A stretch of DNA of 64,000 nucleotides. Origin: Exophiala sp. HKRS030 (Eukaryota > Ascomycota > Eurotiomycetes > Chaetothyriales > Herpotrichiellaceae). Under the pieces are notes generated by a model. That model did no database searches. It saw only the letters and a list, made by a program, of their open reading frames with translations, and was not told the DNA's origin. Each line of letters opens with the position of its first letter. The stretch's first letter is position 1. Below are positions 38,201-49,395 of the stretch, in pieces. The DNA lies in the NCBI GenBank assembly GCA_023897205.1, contig JAHWDD010000006.1:3348001-3412000 (forward strand), given 5' to 3'. The position numbers and the translations under genes were made by a program.

Positions 38201-39010
38201 ACACTGCATGAGGAAAAACCAGCAGAGTTACCTGGGATCCTCCACGACGACGCGACACCCACAGTAGACAGCACGTTAATGGGGCTCAGTGATCTAGACC
38301 TCAATGGACCAGACACGAGCAGCCCCGTACAGGTTGTTTACGCCACAGAAACATTCGCTGCGTCTCAGATCAGTGAACAGGCGCAGATGGCCATCAATGA
38401 TCCGTCATCGGATCAGCAGCAGCTAGGCGTTGAGACCGATATGGAAGAGTTTCCATTCCCTGATCAGCTACCCCCGGAAAAGCCTAAGATGCTAAATCAA
38501 CAACGCAATCCGTTTGGCTCTCCCGCTACTCCACCAGAAACACCGGCCCAAGAGATCATTCCAGACCAGATCGATACCGTGATTCGACAAAGTTCGGCCG
38601 CTCTCAGTCCTCGAATTCTGGTGGTGGACGACAATGCGATCAATCTCAAGCTCCTGGAGACATTTCTACGCGTCAAACGCAAATACACGAGCATCATCTG
38701 TGTCGAAGATGGACAAAAGGCAGTGGACGCAGTAGTGACCGCCACTCAGCCATTTCACATTATTTTCATGGACATTTCCATGCCGGTAATGAACGGGTTC
38801 GAAGCGACAAGAGCGATCAGGGAGTTTGAAGACAAGAACCCTGGTGTTCCTGGGTCTATGATCATTGCTCTGACAGGCCTTGCGAGTGGTAGAGATCAAG
38901 CCGAGGGCTTCGAATCCGGCTGTGACTTGTATTTGACGAAACCAGTGAGTTTCAAAGAGGTTGGAAAGCTCTTGACGAATTGGGAAACACACCAGAATCT
39001 TAAGAGCTAG
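35210..39010 (+). CDS. hybrid sensor histidine kinase with GAF, HisKA, HATPase and receiver domains
   Basis: Two-component hybrid kinase, 1266 residues, one exon, no transmembrane segment seen, so probably a soluble sensor. Order: an N-terminal region with a GAF-like fold (about 60-230, VPKVMLSFIDRETMYILAE, YAGAPITTRDNINIGSLSV); a Ser-rich linker; HisKA at about 540 (FVGTISHEMRSPLHGI, phosphorylated His); HATPase_c with N box NLVGNALKYC (about 722), G1 DTGCGIS and G2 GTGLGLSIV (about 789); a receiver-like segment at about 865-985 (VIIVEEDDLDALL, FVSKPCGPYKL) without a clear phospho-Asp; and a true receiver from about 1135 (ILVVDDNAIN, FMDISMPVMNG, LTKPVSF) with Asp pair, Asp and Lys in place. 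The ATG at 35210 is the first in frame after an upstream stop. Signal unknown. Confidence 0.95.
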   Translation: MARPGQQDLSLHSKPPVEAIRRAREFYRYLEPHDVDQRRFQRRNSIFSDHQNHLPKLSSSLTPYCQLVALRCNVPKVMLSFIDRETMYILAEAYQDKATSQLSSSFEFREDPILSSCSSMPSKDRVCEMTIALNPITPDGRIPTFQIPDMRASRFAAVPVVSGPPYYRFYAGAPITTRDNINIGSLSVMDTEVREGLSPQEEAFLCETARQIMNHLETNREAIEGRRSRRMAQCMDAFIAGRNTLEEHKERNRRSGTSQASSRRVRRLSNQVGKATGEGLVGERGDRRSLSVSEDGTSSDSTLGSITQRGKSDTRSHGKTFARAANLLREAFGELGNDGTVVFLNAKNSTGQRSSPISPQATVKSSEFKSPEGGSHESPEDAHDNGQIAPILALSSSYTHFQADGSSSSSCSISEDMLKTLIRRYPGGTVWSFDDWRSSSSEDDDHNSQSQHAKSGSQRRKFEKKTLQAAFPDARQLLFAPIWSPSMGTFAHAVFVTVTLEIRSLSSKTDLSFINSFCSTLMAECSRIDTVLADKQKDDFVGTISHEMRSPLHGILASTEFLTDTELTGFQQTLVETVRSCGQTLLDTINHVLDYSKINTFQKQWQSTNKKGIHKLVRKTHNEVDAIPKTFAAGAPPLLQLFGLTSISVVLEEVVDGLMLGNTYFSGVDITDVSQKVRKGGTDRRRHANSDLSDSELAVYVDIQQADWTFLTQPGAIRRIIQNLVGNALKYCKRGHIRVKLELADKASSAADQETVLLTVEDTGCGISQEFLSSRLFLPFAQENSLAPGTGLGLSIVHSIVTMLGGTIEVNSTIGEGTTIQVHLPLKRSLQGQQSTMTAPHSGTTSSGTSLGDEAILSLQQISVDSAIVIFRPRLLSKQDLLAQILSRYVEGWYGMRLLEKGELHSAQVIIVEEDDLDALLTEWDSSTGCRPAMIVLCSVISRHSASYVAKLQDRIDGPVEFVSKPCGPYKLAKSVRLALQRLGELSLSAQVASEVDTLHEEKPAELPGILHDDATPTVDSTLMGLSDLDLNGPDTSSPVQVVYATETFAASQISEQAQMAINDPSSDQQQLGVETDMEEFPFPDQLPPEKPKMLNQQRNPFGSPATPPETPAQEIIPDQIDTVIRQSSAALSPRILVVDDNAINLKLLETFLRVKRKYTSIICVEDGQKAVDAVVTATQPFHIIFMDISMPVMNGFEATRAIREFEDKNPGVPGSMIIALTGLASGRDQAEGFESGCDLYLTKPVSFKEVGKLLTNWETHQNLKS

Positions 39011-39794
39011 CATATACCTCTATTTTATGGTTGGATGATATAATTTCTGGGCTTGGGTCGGAATATCCAACAAGGCGTTGTCCACCGTGACTTACCTCTG
39101 TTAGCCAAAGGAGACTAACATGTATCATACCCGGTTGGCGCTGCAGACTTTCAAGGTAAATATTTGGAGTGTTGGAATATGTCATTCTACTCGGACATTA
39201 ATTCGGCAGAGGCACTTTCAGCGCAATGGATACGGTGTAAAGGTCTACGTTTATGAGATTATATGAAAATCATGACATATCTGATATGAGATTTCCCCTA
39301 TCGGCATCTTCGGCCTGGCCGAAAGGGCAGAAAATTTATCGTTCACCATCGATAAATATGGAATTCAAGGAGAATTAGTCGGATGATACATCATGAATGT
39401 TCTATATACGAAATGATGTGTAACAATAGATCGGAATCAAATGTGCCGAAATGGAATGATCGACCTTGTATATGCGTGTAGCCCAAAACAGGATTAGGTT
39501 AGGAGAGAGTGCAGAAGATCTGAATACATATCAAAGTCAACATTCGTGACTGAAGAGGCTCACGGAGGCTTCACGGAATTTATAGCTTTGGACTGGCTTC
39601 CATGGTACTAATCCATAACGGGAATATCGCTCCGCTTACCCCAGATCGATACATATCCTCCGAGGCCGGAGTAGGAAGGTCTGGCGAGCTTCGGGGAAAT
39701 ACACAGTGAGTCTAAGATTCAACACTGAATCTATAAAAATTGCACCCTTTCGCTGCCGAAGACCTGAAACTCTGGTGACGCTAGCATAGAAGAT
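39011..39794. other. intergenic, BNA6 promoter region
   Basis: About 780 bases between two genes on the same strand. A TATAAAA at 39733-39739 lies about 60 bases before the BNA6 ATG. No other feature was seen. Confidence 0.55.
39733..39739 (+). promoter_or_regulatory. TATA-like element of BNA6
   Basis: TATAAAA 56 bases before the ATG at 39795, a plausible core promoter position for a short-leader fungal gene. Position only; no experimental support. Confidence 0.4.
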
Positions 39795-40803
39795 ATGGCA
39801 CAATCTAACCCTTCTTCCGTACCACCTACCGCGGCCGATTTACCCTTACCTATCAACGCGAGTCACTCCCACGGTACATTAGCCGATTTACTGCCTTCTC
39901 ATTTCACCACAGATATTACGCAGTGGTTGGCGGAAGACACACCTTCGTTCGACTATGGCGGCTTTGTGGTAGGGTCAGCTCCTAGAACAGCTCAGCTGTT
40001 ATGCAAGTCTCCGGGTGTCCTAGCGGGAGTACCGTTCTTCGATGAAGTGTTCCGCCAGCTGGATTGCACTGTGCAATGGCATTATGACGAAGGAACATAC
40101 CTAGACCCAACTGGAGCTAGTGGCAATGGCAAGATAAAGGTGGCTACGGTATCCGGGCCGACGCGTAAATTACTGTTAGGCGAGCGTGTCGCGTTGAACA
40201 CCTTGGCACGTTGTAGCGGCGTCGCCACGAAAAGTCGGACTATGCTCGAGCTGGTCCGCGGCGCAGGCTACACTGGTGTTTTGGCCGGTACGAGGAAGAC
40301 AACCCCCGGTTTCAGGCTGGTTGAAAAGTACGGTATGCTGGTAGGTGGAATCGATGGACATCGACACGATTTAAGCAGTATGATCATGTTGAAGGACAAT
40401 CATATATGGGCCAAAGGTAGCATTACCAATGCCGTCAAGGCAGCTCGAGCCGTAGGTGGGTTTGCTTTGAAAATCGAAGTCGAGGTACAGACCGAGGACG
40501 AAGCAGATGAAGCTATCGAGGCCGGAGCCGACGTGGTCATGTTGGACAATTTTGATGGTCAAGGCCTGAAAGTTGCAGCTAGAAGTTTGAAGGACCGGTG
40601 GAGAGGTAAGAGGAACGTCTTGCTGGAGAGTAGTGGTGGATTGACCGAAGTGAATGTGAAAGAATACATCAACAACGGTAAGTCCGATTCAAGTTCCGGG
40701 GTCCATGCTAGAACTGATGTCTGTAGACATCGACATCATCTCCACAAGTGCCGTCCATCAAGGCGTCTCACATGTCGATTTCTCTTTAAAGATCGACCAT
40801 TAA
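39795..40803 (+). CDS. bna6: nicotinate-nucleotide pyrophosphorylase (quinolinate phosphoribosyltransferase)
   Basis: Converts quinolinate and PRPP to nicotinate mononucleotide, the last committed step of NAD synthesis from tryptophan. 319 residues. Exons 39795-40677 and 40727-40803; the 49-nt intron 40678-40726 lies near the end, and reading through it gives a false longer product. Motifs: [29 protein letters not shown] (phosphate/quinolinate binding), [38 protein letters not shown], and after the splice [19 protein letters not shown], the normal C-terminus. The start [11 protein letters not shown] is the first ATG in frame and follows a TATAAAA. Confidence 0.95.
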
Positions 40804-42469
40804 ATTTAGACGTTCTCGTAACACCAATTCCCCTGGTTGGAATCGAGATCACTGTGCATTATTGGCAAAGTAAACCTCCCAGCTATGGCAATCAGAGTTT
40901 TGCCACTATTAAGAATGCAATGACAACTCCGTTGGGACAGCTGGTTGCAGCCACTCAACAATAAGACACGCCAACTAGCTTGGACAACTCAGGCAGCACT
41001 GAGACAATACAGGGATCAGTGAACGAGTGTGTGTAAGCGCCCTTCATACTTGCAGCCTCTTTTTGCACGGCCCAAGGACGAGCTGTTCTCTCTAGCCAGC
41101 CTAACAGCAGAACACAATACCCGTTGACTCAGAGAGAAACGAGACACATTCAAATTGAGTTTCCTAGACCGTTCGCCAAGCTGAAAGCCGTGTAAAGAAT
41201 GGCAACGGCGACGAGCCAGATGTAAATATACTGGAGAAAGAAAACATGGACCGTCAAACTAAGCGCCTGTTGGAAGTCTCGCAATTTGTCTGGCACCATG
41301 CGAGTTTGTGACTCTTGCCTTTCCGAATGATAGGTCGTCTTCCACCTCCTGGATCTTCGTCTGCCCGATCTTTGAGCGGTGAAAAGCCCAAGGTGCTCTG
41401 GATTGTCTCGGCGGCTGTTGGAGTGGCCTGGCGGGCATCGCAAGGATGCATCTCGCTTCGCACGGAATCCATGTTTCCACGTCGATCCATCGCAGTCCGG
41501 GGTCAGGACAGCCAATCTGGAGACCCACTGTCCGGCCGTGCGTCTGCACTCCGTACTGTACTTTATCACTCGGGTTACAACGAGAAAACTCACGGTGGTC
41601 ATGAGAATGCCCTGTATTCAAAAGGATCCTTGTCCAAGTGCCATTTGATTCGCTATTGCCAGCGCGCTACTGATAGGCAGCCAAATCCGATTGTCTCCAC
41701 CCTGCCTCTTTGTCGCACTAGTTGGGATCCGAAAGATATCACCTTACGCCCTCATTAAGACCCACGACACTCTGACACAGATGAAAGCACTCCTGGAAAA
41801 ACAAACTTGCATCATCCCAAAGGATGATCGTGCACATTCTTTGGGACCATGCAAACGACCTTCCTCCATACCTCGAAACAGACAAGCTTCTCGGCATTTT
41901 CAGCCACATTCACGCCATGGTAACATTTTCCCTGTTCGCGTCTCAGCCTGATCAATTTTGTCAACACTGATTTGTCGCGGACAAGGCGGAAATCTGTCCC
42001 CGGGTTGCATTCTGCCCTTGTCGAGGACTCGCTGGCAACAATTTCTTCAGCTAGTGCTATCACTTGTGGATCGGCTTCTATTCACACGCTCGGTGCATGT
42101 GCATAGGACTAGACATGTCAACAGCATTGTCCTTCGCACCAACTGCCCTCAACTCGAATACACCGGTTACTGTTACGAATTCTGATTTCGACTAAGCTTC
42201 CTTGTTGTCCGCCTGCCCCTAAACTTTCGCTCCCTTTTCCCTCCCCAGGATGAATTTACCAACTGCTGGGCCTTGAACCCATAGCAAAAGCGCTACAGAA
42301 ATTTCGAAATTTGGTCAAGGACCTTTTGCTATTGTTTTCATCTGCTAAGCTCTTCTCTGGAATCGATCTTGACGACCAGAAGCAACTATATTCCACAGAG
42401 GTCTAACCCTCACTACTGTCAGTTTTTCCTACTCAAACTTGTGCCTAAGGGCGACAACAAAATCCCATC
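40804..42469. other. intergenic with an unresolved minus-strand coding candidate
   Basis: About 1.67 kb. On the minus strand a frame ending at 41150 closes with a strong hydrophobic segment (YIYIWLVAVAILYTAFSLAN) preceded by a textbook acceptor (TTTGAC...TTTTCTTTCTCCAG). Another hydrophobic piece (WLPISSALAIANQMALG) lies near 41660 in a different frame. A small membrane-protein gene is possible, but I could not join the exons. The region left of 42469 is the promoter of the next gene. Confidence 0.35.
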
Positions 42470-45400
42470 ATGCAGAACCCTCGTTCCAACATAACAGCAA
42501 ATCACATTGACGAAGATGGAGGAGAAGATCACTCGCAATCTAGTCCCAACGGTCAGCCGGCCGATCTATCAACACAAATCAACAGGATGAATAGCTACGC
42601 CACTGAGTTGCGGAACACGATGAATGAGAAGTTCACCGAGTTCCAGGGCATGATAGAAACTCTGCGAAAATCTTTCCTCCAACAGAATATACAGGAGGCT
42701 CGGCTCCGCTCAGAAGCCGAGCTCAGATATTACGGTCTCTTGTTCGCTGATTTGGGCGTCAGTGACGAGGACCAGTCTCCAACTGAGTCTAGTGTTGCCA
42801 CCATGACGAGCCCTCAGTATCGATTTGCTTCAAAGCCTGTACGTAAGTCTCTTGCTGGACCTCGAACATCCTCTGATCCTGTATCAGCCTGAATCTTCTC
42901 CTCGGATTCGGACTCCGCCGCAACCACTGTCTCAATCTCTGCACCATCATCCTTTCCGCTCCTTTTCGTCTGAAAGTTCGCCACACTCCTCAGCTCCTCC
43001 TCAATGCCAAATTTCGTCTCATATGACCTGCGAAGGCCTCCAGACACAAGTCGGGTCGGAATCTATATCTCAGCATATTCAGAACGCTAATAGTCTTTCG
43101 CTTAACATTTGGGCTCAACAATGTACATCCTCTGCGAGCACAGGTATAGACAAACCTGTAGTCGGAATTGGTGGAATCGGTTGCGAGAATAGCTCTGCGT
43201 ACATTGAAGCACACATTCAGGCTCATTCTGGACAAGATCTAGATTTCCTTGCTGAAGCCTCAAACATGATTTGTGTTGATCTTCAACAGTATGACGATCA
43301 CTCTTGGGAGGTGGCAGATGCAGCATCTCCTGTGTACAGTCACGACCAGAACGTCGTAGAAGGAGCCCTAGCAGAAGAACAAAACTTGCAGAATCTTTCT
43401 GCATTCAATAACAATCTGCATCAGCAGTCGCCACCTTTCACCCTCCGACAATTGAGACCACGTCCTCCCCATCCCAAGAAGCTATAAATAGTGCAGTGCC
43501 TGTTCCTGGATCGCACCTTCGGGCTGAAACGACTCTACACCTGGATGACACAGCGGTCGACAACTCAAGAAACGTTCCTCTTGATAAGACAGATGAAGAA
43601 GCTAGAAGGGAACGGGAACAAATCGACGTAAACTCTACGGGTCAAGAAGAGAGTGACAGAGAAAGGCAAGAACACCTGGAGCATGGTAGAGAACTCAACA
43701 GACAACAAGGAGAGGAAGGAGAAATTGTTGAACAACAAGAAGATGACATGCATTTCACAGAAGAACACCATCAAGATATTGATACAAACCAGCCACGAGA
43801 ACTTTACTTGATGCCACGGACTGCTAAAGATGAGGCACAGATAAAGGTCATGCGCGAGGTTTTCCAAAACGCGGGTCCGGAAGTACCCAAAGGAGTGTGC
43901 TGGGAACGCGTGTCTGAAAGACTCTCGAAGCTTGGATTCCATCGAAAACCTATCTCCTGCACCGCAAAGTGGTCGTTGATACTAGGCGAGGTGTGTAGAA
44001 AGCGAGGATACACATGGGTAGACGAGGTTTCGCATAGTCGTCCTCGAAAGAGAAAACAAGATTTGGACGATGCTGTTCGCGGCGAGCAGGCTACGACCGT
44101 GGAGATCACAACACGGCAGAAGCGTCAGAAACCACATTCCGAATCGCATGAGGATCGCGAGATCAGCACCGACACCCCAGCACTGGAACCCGCTGCAACG
44201 CCTTGTGTTACTTTTGATCGAAAAGTTTTTCGGACCTATCTTTCATGGAGTGGCGCATCCCACGATGTTATGGAGGTTGCATGGTCACCTATAGGTTCTC
44301 ATTTTATTGCCGGCGCCGCCGTCAACAAAGACACAGATCATACAGCCTCGGCCAATCTTGTTTTTGGTTCACTAGAAGATAATAGCCTCACGCTCCTCCC
44401 AGTTCACCACAGTATACAGACGGAGTCATCTGTCCCAAATCTGATTTATCATACCATTACTGCTGTTAATTTCTCACATGACGGCAACCGCATGTACAGC
44501 TCTAGCTATGACAAGACTGTACGCATCTGGGATATTCAGGACAATGCGCCTCGATATGTCGATGCACTGCCACACCAGGATGAAGTCATAGTCATGGATG
44601 TGTCTGTCAGTTACAATCTCCTTGCGGCTGGGACTAATGCTCGAACCGAGCCAGTACGAGTCTACCAATACTTCGGCCCAGGTGAGGCTCTTCTATGGGA
44701 GCCGCTCACGCGGCAGTCAAACTTCAGATATGCCCCGAATTGCTTGCGCTTTGGAAGATCCGCTGCAAACAATGATTGGCTTGTTATAGGATTTGGCGAC
44801 GAGAATAAGAACGGATACCCCTCACACGAAGGTGCAATGACTGTTTGCAAGTTCTCAGAGTCCACCCTGCATTCTTCACCATTGCGGCGATCTGAGACCC
44901 AAGTCTTCTCCTGTGCATGGTTCCCACACCGTACTGAGTTCTTGTCCGGCAATGTTTCCGATCCCAACAAAAGGCTAACTACGGGCGAGAGGTCGACAAT
45001 ACACATCTTCAGTGCCGATCAACTCCGACCTATCAAAAGTTTCAGCTGTGACGCGTTGGATATTAACGATGTTACAATATGTGAGTCAAATACTTTCCTG
45101 GTGTCCGCTTCTTGCACAGATGGTTCCGTACGAATCTGGGATACTCGCAATACATCAAATCTGATGCATAAGTTTTCTCACTCGACCACACTCGGTCGGT
45201 ACAAAAGTACCCGAGAGAGAGAGCGGTTTGACGTGGGAATAAGAATGACTGACTGGACTGACCCTTCTGGCCATATCTACACTGGTGGCAGTGATGGCGT
45301 CGTCCGGTGCTGGGACCCGAAACTGGCAACGCCAGACGCACAGCTGGCCACTGTGTTCTCATGTGAATCCGAGATCACTGCGGGTGCGTTCTCACCTGAT

Positions 45401-45514
45401 AGGTTATCACTATTGATTGGAGATGCAGCAAATGGTCTGCATTTGCTCAGGACCACATGTACAGCGACGAATGAGAGCTCTTTTGGGGCGTTCAGATTCA
45501 AAGAAGCGAGTTGA
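42470..45514 (+). CDS. Myb/SANT-like plus WD40 repeat protein
   Basis: About 998 residues. Exon 1 is 42470-42838, the intron 42839-42887, exon 2 42888-45514. The N-terminus has a coiled coil (MNEKFTEFQGMIETLRKSF). A charged Glu/Gln-rich stretch is followed by a helical Myb/SANT-like DNA-binding segment (DEAQIKVMREVFQNAGPEV, GVCWERVSERLSKLGFHRK, CTAKWSLILGEVCRKRGYTW), a basic patch (SRPRKRKQD), and a C-terminal WD40 propeller (ITAVNFSHDGNRMYSSSYDK, TVRIWDI, SCTDGSVRIWDT, GGSDGVVRCWDP). The frame breaks once at C4 43467-43470; an extra C gives RPPPSQEAINSAVPVPGS and one continuous protein. Nuclear, chromatin-related function is inferred. A Raf1/DIM-9-like CUL4 adaptor is one possibility, not shown. 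Confidence 0.75.
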
Positions 45515-46900
45515 AGAACATCACCGACGTTCTTTCGGGGTCACGTTTCCAACGCGCTATGAAAGTTTTTGAGCATCGAGTGAATGCTTACCTGCAGAAA
45601 AGCGATCGAAGAAGTCAACCAACAGAACCCAGACACTGCAAATTTTCATGAGGCGTTCAGGGTTCCTGAATCACGCGATTGATCGCGATGGCGAGAAACA
45701 TTGTAATAATGACATTTCCAATTTTAACCTTTGAATGCTTAGTAGATGGCACAATAAATCTGCAGTTTTCACAAATGATCCGTACGGGAAGATGGTATTT
45801 CCAGACTCTGTGGCCGGGATTATCAACGTTTAGTTCATGAATCAAGTCTTCTCCCTCACACTGATCCGAAAATGCGGGCTTGAACATGGTCGCACCTCCA
45901 CTGCAGCTTGCATACCACATTGTCTTCATAATGTTCACAGCCTGAGCGTCGATTTACTTGACGGTGTCTTGGAAGGTCCAGAAATTGCTCGACGCCTTAA
46001 TCTGGCCTCCAAGCATGAAAGAACTACAAGGAGATTATCCCCTTCATTGACTAACTACAACGCAGCCATCAAAACCTGGATAAGCGCGGTGGCGTCATTT
46101 TAGCCTTCTTTCGCATTTTTCAGTCTCTGTCGCAAGCGTGTTCAGAGGCAGTAGAATCCTCAAATGCTACAATTCCACTACATAGCAACACCTGCTGGTC
46201 ACCAGAGAAACAAAATCAGATGCCATCTGTGAACTTGAACTACTTACGAGATTTCGCAGAGCGTGTCAAAGTTCTCTTTTTTGCTGTTGCTGTTGGTTAG
46301 CAACTAGCCGTCGAAGCCTGCCTCTTGCCGAGGGTTCGAGAAGCCCCTCGGTCGACTTCAGGCAACCGATTTACGCTGACAACGAGGAGAAGCTGCCCAA
46401 GCTTAACTGATTAGTTTTAGTTTGAAGCCGCTTAAACATTGCTTCAAGCCTCGGCCTATACGTCTATCATGCAGACGTTCGTTCTGGAGAGATAGTCGCA
46501 GTTCCCTTGATCCTCCGAAAATCAATGCGCACGGGGCTCAGCTTCTGCTACTCCGAAAAACGTTCTCCGAGAAAGCAAAAAATTGCCTGTTGCATTCTAG
46601 TCCTGTTCGCTACCGTTGGCTAGGGGGTTTTGAGGAACTGAATGCGGTATGAGGGGCATATCCAGCAATATATCTCAGATGGCTCGTTGCGGTTTCAAGA
46701 ATTCTTTTTCTGTAGTGGCGGCTTAAGGAAATGGCTTCGGTTGACCCTTAAAGATGACTTTCTATTAACACAACTCCAAGTAGTCTATTTGTGTTGCTAG
46801 TGATCATGCGACCGGTCAAGTGGATTTGCTTTCTTTGCGACCGGTCGAAGCTGATGTCGTAGATGTATACATGCTGGGCTCCAGAGCCAGGTACGACAGA
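45515..46900. other. intergenic between convergent genes
   Basis: About 1.4 kb between the stop of the Myb/WD40 gene and the stop of the MFS transporter. Only short frames without motifs. TGCGACCGGTC occurs at 46807-46817 and again at 46836-46846, just beyond the transporter stop. Confidence 0.5.
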
Positions 46901-49083
46901 TCACCCTTGAGCAAAGCGACTCTTTGCACGAAGTTTGGCACCATACGCCCACAAAGCATAGAGCAAGAAACAACAGACCAAGTCCAAGAAAGCGAGCAGA
47001 GTAACGCCCCAGTTGATCCCAACATCTAAGAACATGGGCCGAGAAAACATTATCGCTCCCGCCGCCAAAGTCGACCGCGCAAAATCGTTAGCCGCGAAAA
47101 GTGAGGCGGAGTATTTCGGGTAGGTAAATGCCAGATACTGCATCATACAAGCAATAATTGTAAAGGTTCCGATGATACTTAGAGCGAGACCGATGATGGG
47201 TACAATCCAATGCACACCTGGGCGTGAGGCCCATGCTAAAAAATGAAGATTATCAGTTCGCAACCCGATTTCAAACCACTACAACACTCACCAAAAAGGA
47301 ATAGCCCAATCGGTAACCAGAAGCAAGCATACAATGCAGGCACAAGGCGGTCTTCAGGCGCACCGAAAGCCGCAAAGCCTTCTGTTGGAAAGCGGCGGAC
47401 TACTGAAAAGTGCCAGTACGCCATCACCAGAATAGATGCTGTAAAGAGCCCAGGGAGAACTCCCAGAAACGGAAGTCCGGATACTTCGAACTTGAAGTGG
47501 TAAACATCCAAGAACACCATTGGGAATGATTCAAAAAAAGACTAAAAGATGGCATATACAAGACTTGTATAGACCGTCGAGAAGAGCACCGCCGGGTCCA
47601 GAATATTGATTTGGGTGGGCTTGATAATTGCATCATAGAAGATGTCCTTGGCGGTAAGTTTTGACTGCTCCGTCTCAGCTTGCGACTGATAACGATCGTT
47701 GCCCGTAATCTTTCGCAGGCGGCGTGCTCGGTAGTATAGGATGGTGGAGGCTGATGTTTCCGGAAGAAAGAAGAAGAAACACAAGCAAATGGGTGCACTG
47801 AGCCAAAGCATCTCCCATGATACCCAATGCCAGCCATTCGCAGGAGCGGAGAAATTGGCGATCGCCGGAGCTAGGGCGGGTCCAAACACGGCTATATAGT
47901 CGTCAGTCTTTGTGGTTCCACAAGGAGATGTTCTACGTACTTGCTGCCCCCAGACGACAAGAAGATGTGGCAGTTTGATCAATGGATACTGCGGAAGGAT
48001 TAGCACCGATTGTGATAGAAGAGATGGATGTGGACAAACAATATCGGCGAGTGTGGCACCTCCAGTGGCAAGACACGGCGAGCCTGGGCTTGGTGAGTAA
48101 ACAGTTGAACCATTTCATGCTTGCAACTCACCGAAAAATCCAGTCAAGAACCGAAGAACCATAAAACCAGCAAAATTGTCGATTAGCGCCGCCGGGACCC
48201 AGAGAATGGTATAGATGGCGAGTGTGGTGATATAGGGAATATTTCTGCCAACTGCAGCAATCCTATATGGGAGTCAGCAATCTCCTGCATCGCTATCAAA
48301 GAACACATACTCGCTAACGGGTGAGAACACCATGGGACCGAGGCCATCTGCCATATGAAATTAGTTTGGGATTCTTAGTGGAATGATGTAATTCACATAC
48401 AACCGAACACGTACAGCGCAAGACCTAGAGATGAGACTTCGACACTAATGCCAAATTTCTCCACGAGCTCTGGGACTGCGCCAACGTATATGGATGATCC
48501 GAAGTATACCGCAAAGGAATATATGCTGGAAACAAACAGTCAGTGAATCGCCCTCCTGAAAATACTCATTGAGATTTACCAAATCTGAGCAGCAACAAAT
48601 GCTTTCTTCAACTCGCTCCAATTTTGGGGATTTTCTGGATCATCTGACAAGTGAGTACCACACGAAGACTAATCTGCGCTGGGCCTTACCAGTGGTGTAC
48701 CAATCAACCTTGTACATTCCTTCATTCGTTCTCAACGGTTTGATGGGAGCGCTGGTCGTCTTTTCCACCTCAGGATGGCTGTGCTGTGTGTTGACGCGCT
48801 GGATTGGGTTCCTTCTCTCGACATCGGGCTCGGCCTTGTTGTTGCTTTCCAAGCTTGTAGTTTGTTCCGAATTATCTGAAGGAGTGACATCAGTGGTTTC
48901 CGGATGGCTTGGTGACGTTGTGTCTGGCAGCGAGTTGCTACTATCTTCCACAGATCTTTCTTTCCGAGCGGGATAGAATGGATGACGGAATGCGTCTAAC
49001 TCTTCGCTGTAAAGAAAATACTTGTTTCGCGTCGCGAAGCGGACGACTTGCCCAAAAGCGGAATCTCTCACAAGCTCATACAT
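46901..49083 (-). CDS. DHA1-type MFS multidrug/polyamine transporter, with in-frame TAG
   Basis: Twelve-helix proton antiporter of the DHA1 family (fungicide/polyamine efflux). Nine exons: 49083-48690, 48643-48580, 48525-48401, 48347-48311, 48262-48132, 48083-48040, 47988-47941, 47891-47292, 47235-46901; 593 codons. N-terminus MYELVRDSAFGQVVRFATRN, then DDPENPQNWSELKKAF. Signature SPCLATGGATLAD lies in exon 6; PETSASTILYYRARRLRKIT is the central loop. The phase from exon 7 to 8 needs one extra base in C5 47947-47951, giving VVWGAATVFGPALAP. Codon 398 is TAG (47544-47542) in a helix, AIF-stop-SFFESFP, where relatives have an aromatic residue. It is flanked by A4 and A7 runs, so it may be an assembly artefact or a true nonsense mutation. 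Downstream codons remain open and well conserved. Confidence 0.8.
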
Positions 49084-49395
49084 GGCGACTTAAAGCTGCA
49101 ATGAGGGCCGCAAGTTATGGAGGTCTCAAAAGAGTCTTATAGGATTCAACCGATATCCAGGAAGCATGTTGAAATAAGTAAGGCCTGGTGCCCCTTTTCT
49201 AATCAACATTCATATTTATACGAGCTCAATGATACTTCATCCACGTTACAAGTTGACAAAGCCGAATGGACGGAAAGGCTATCAATCTCGCAGTGGGTCG
49301 GGGCAGGTCCAATCAGATTGCTCTCGACCATAAATTGATGAATAATAGGCGTTTGATCTCCTGATCTTACCCCTTCTAGCAAGTTGCTGAATTTC

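Noticed and set aside
40678..40964. Longer BNA6 ending at 40964
   Set aside because: It reads through a 49-nt intron; splicing gives the conserved [19 protein letters not shown] end at 40803.
42262..42284. tRNA B-box-like GGTTCAAGGCC on the minus strand
   Set aside because: No matching acceptor stem, D arm or anticodon arm around it.
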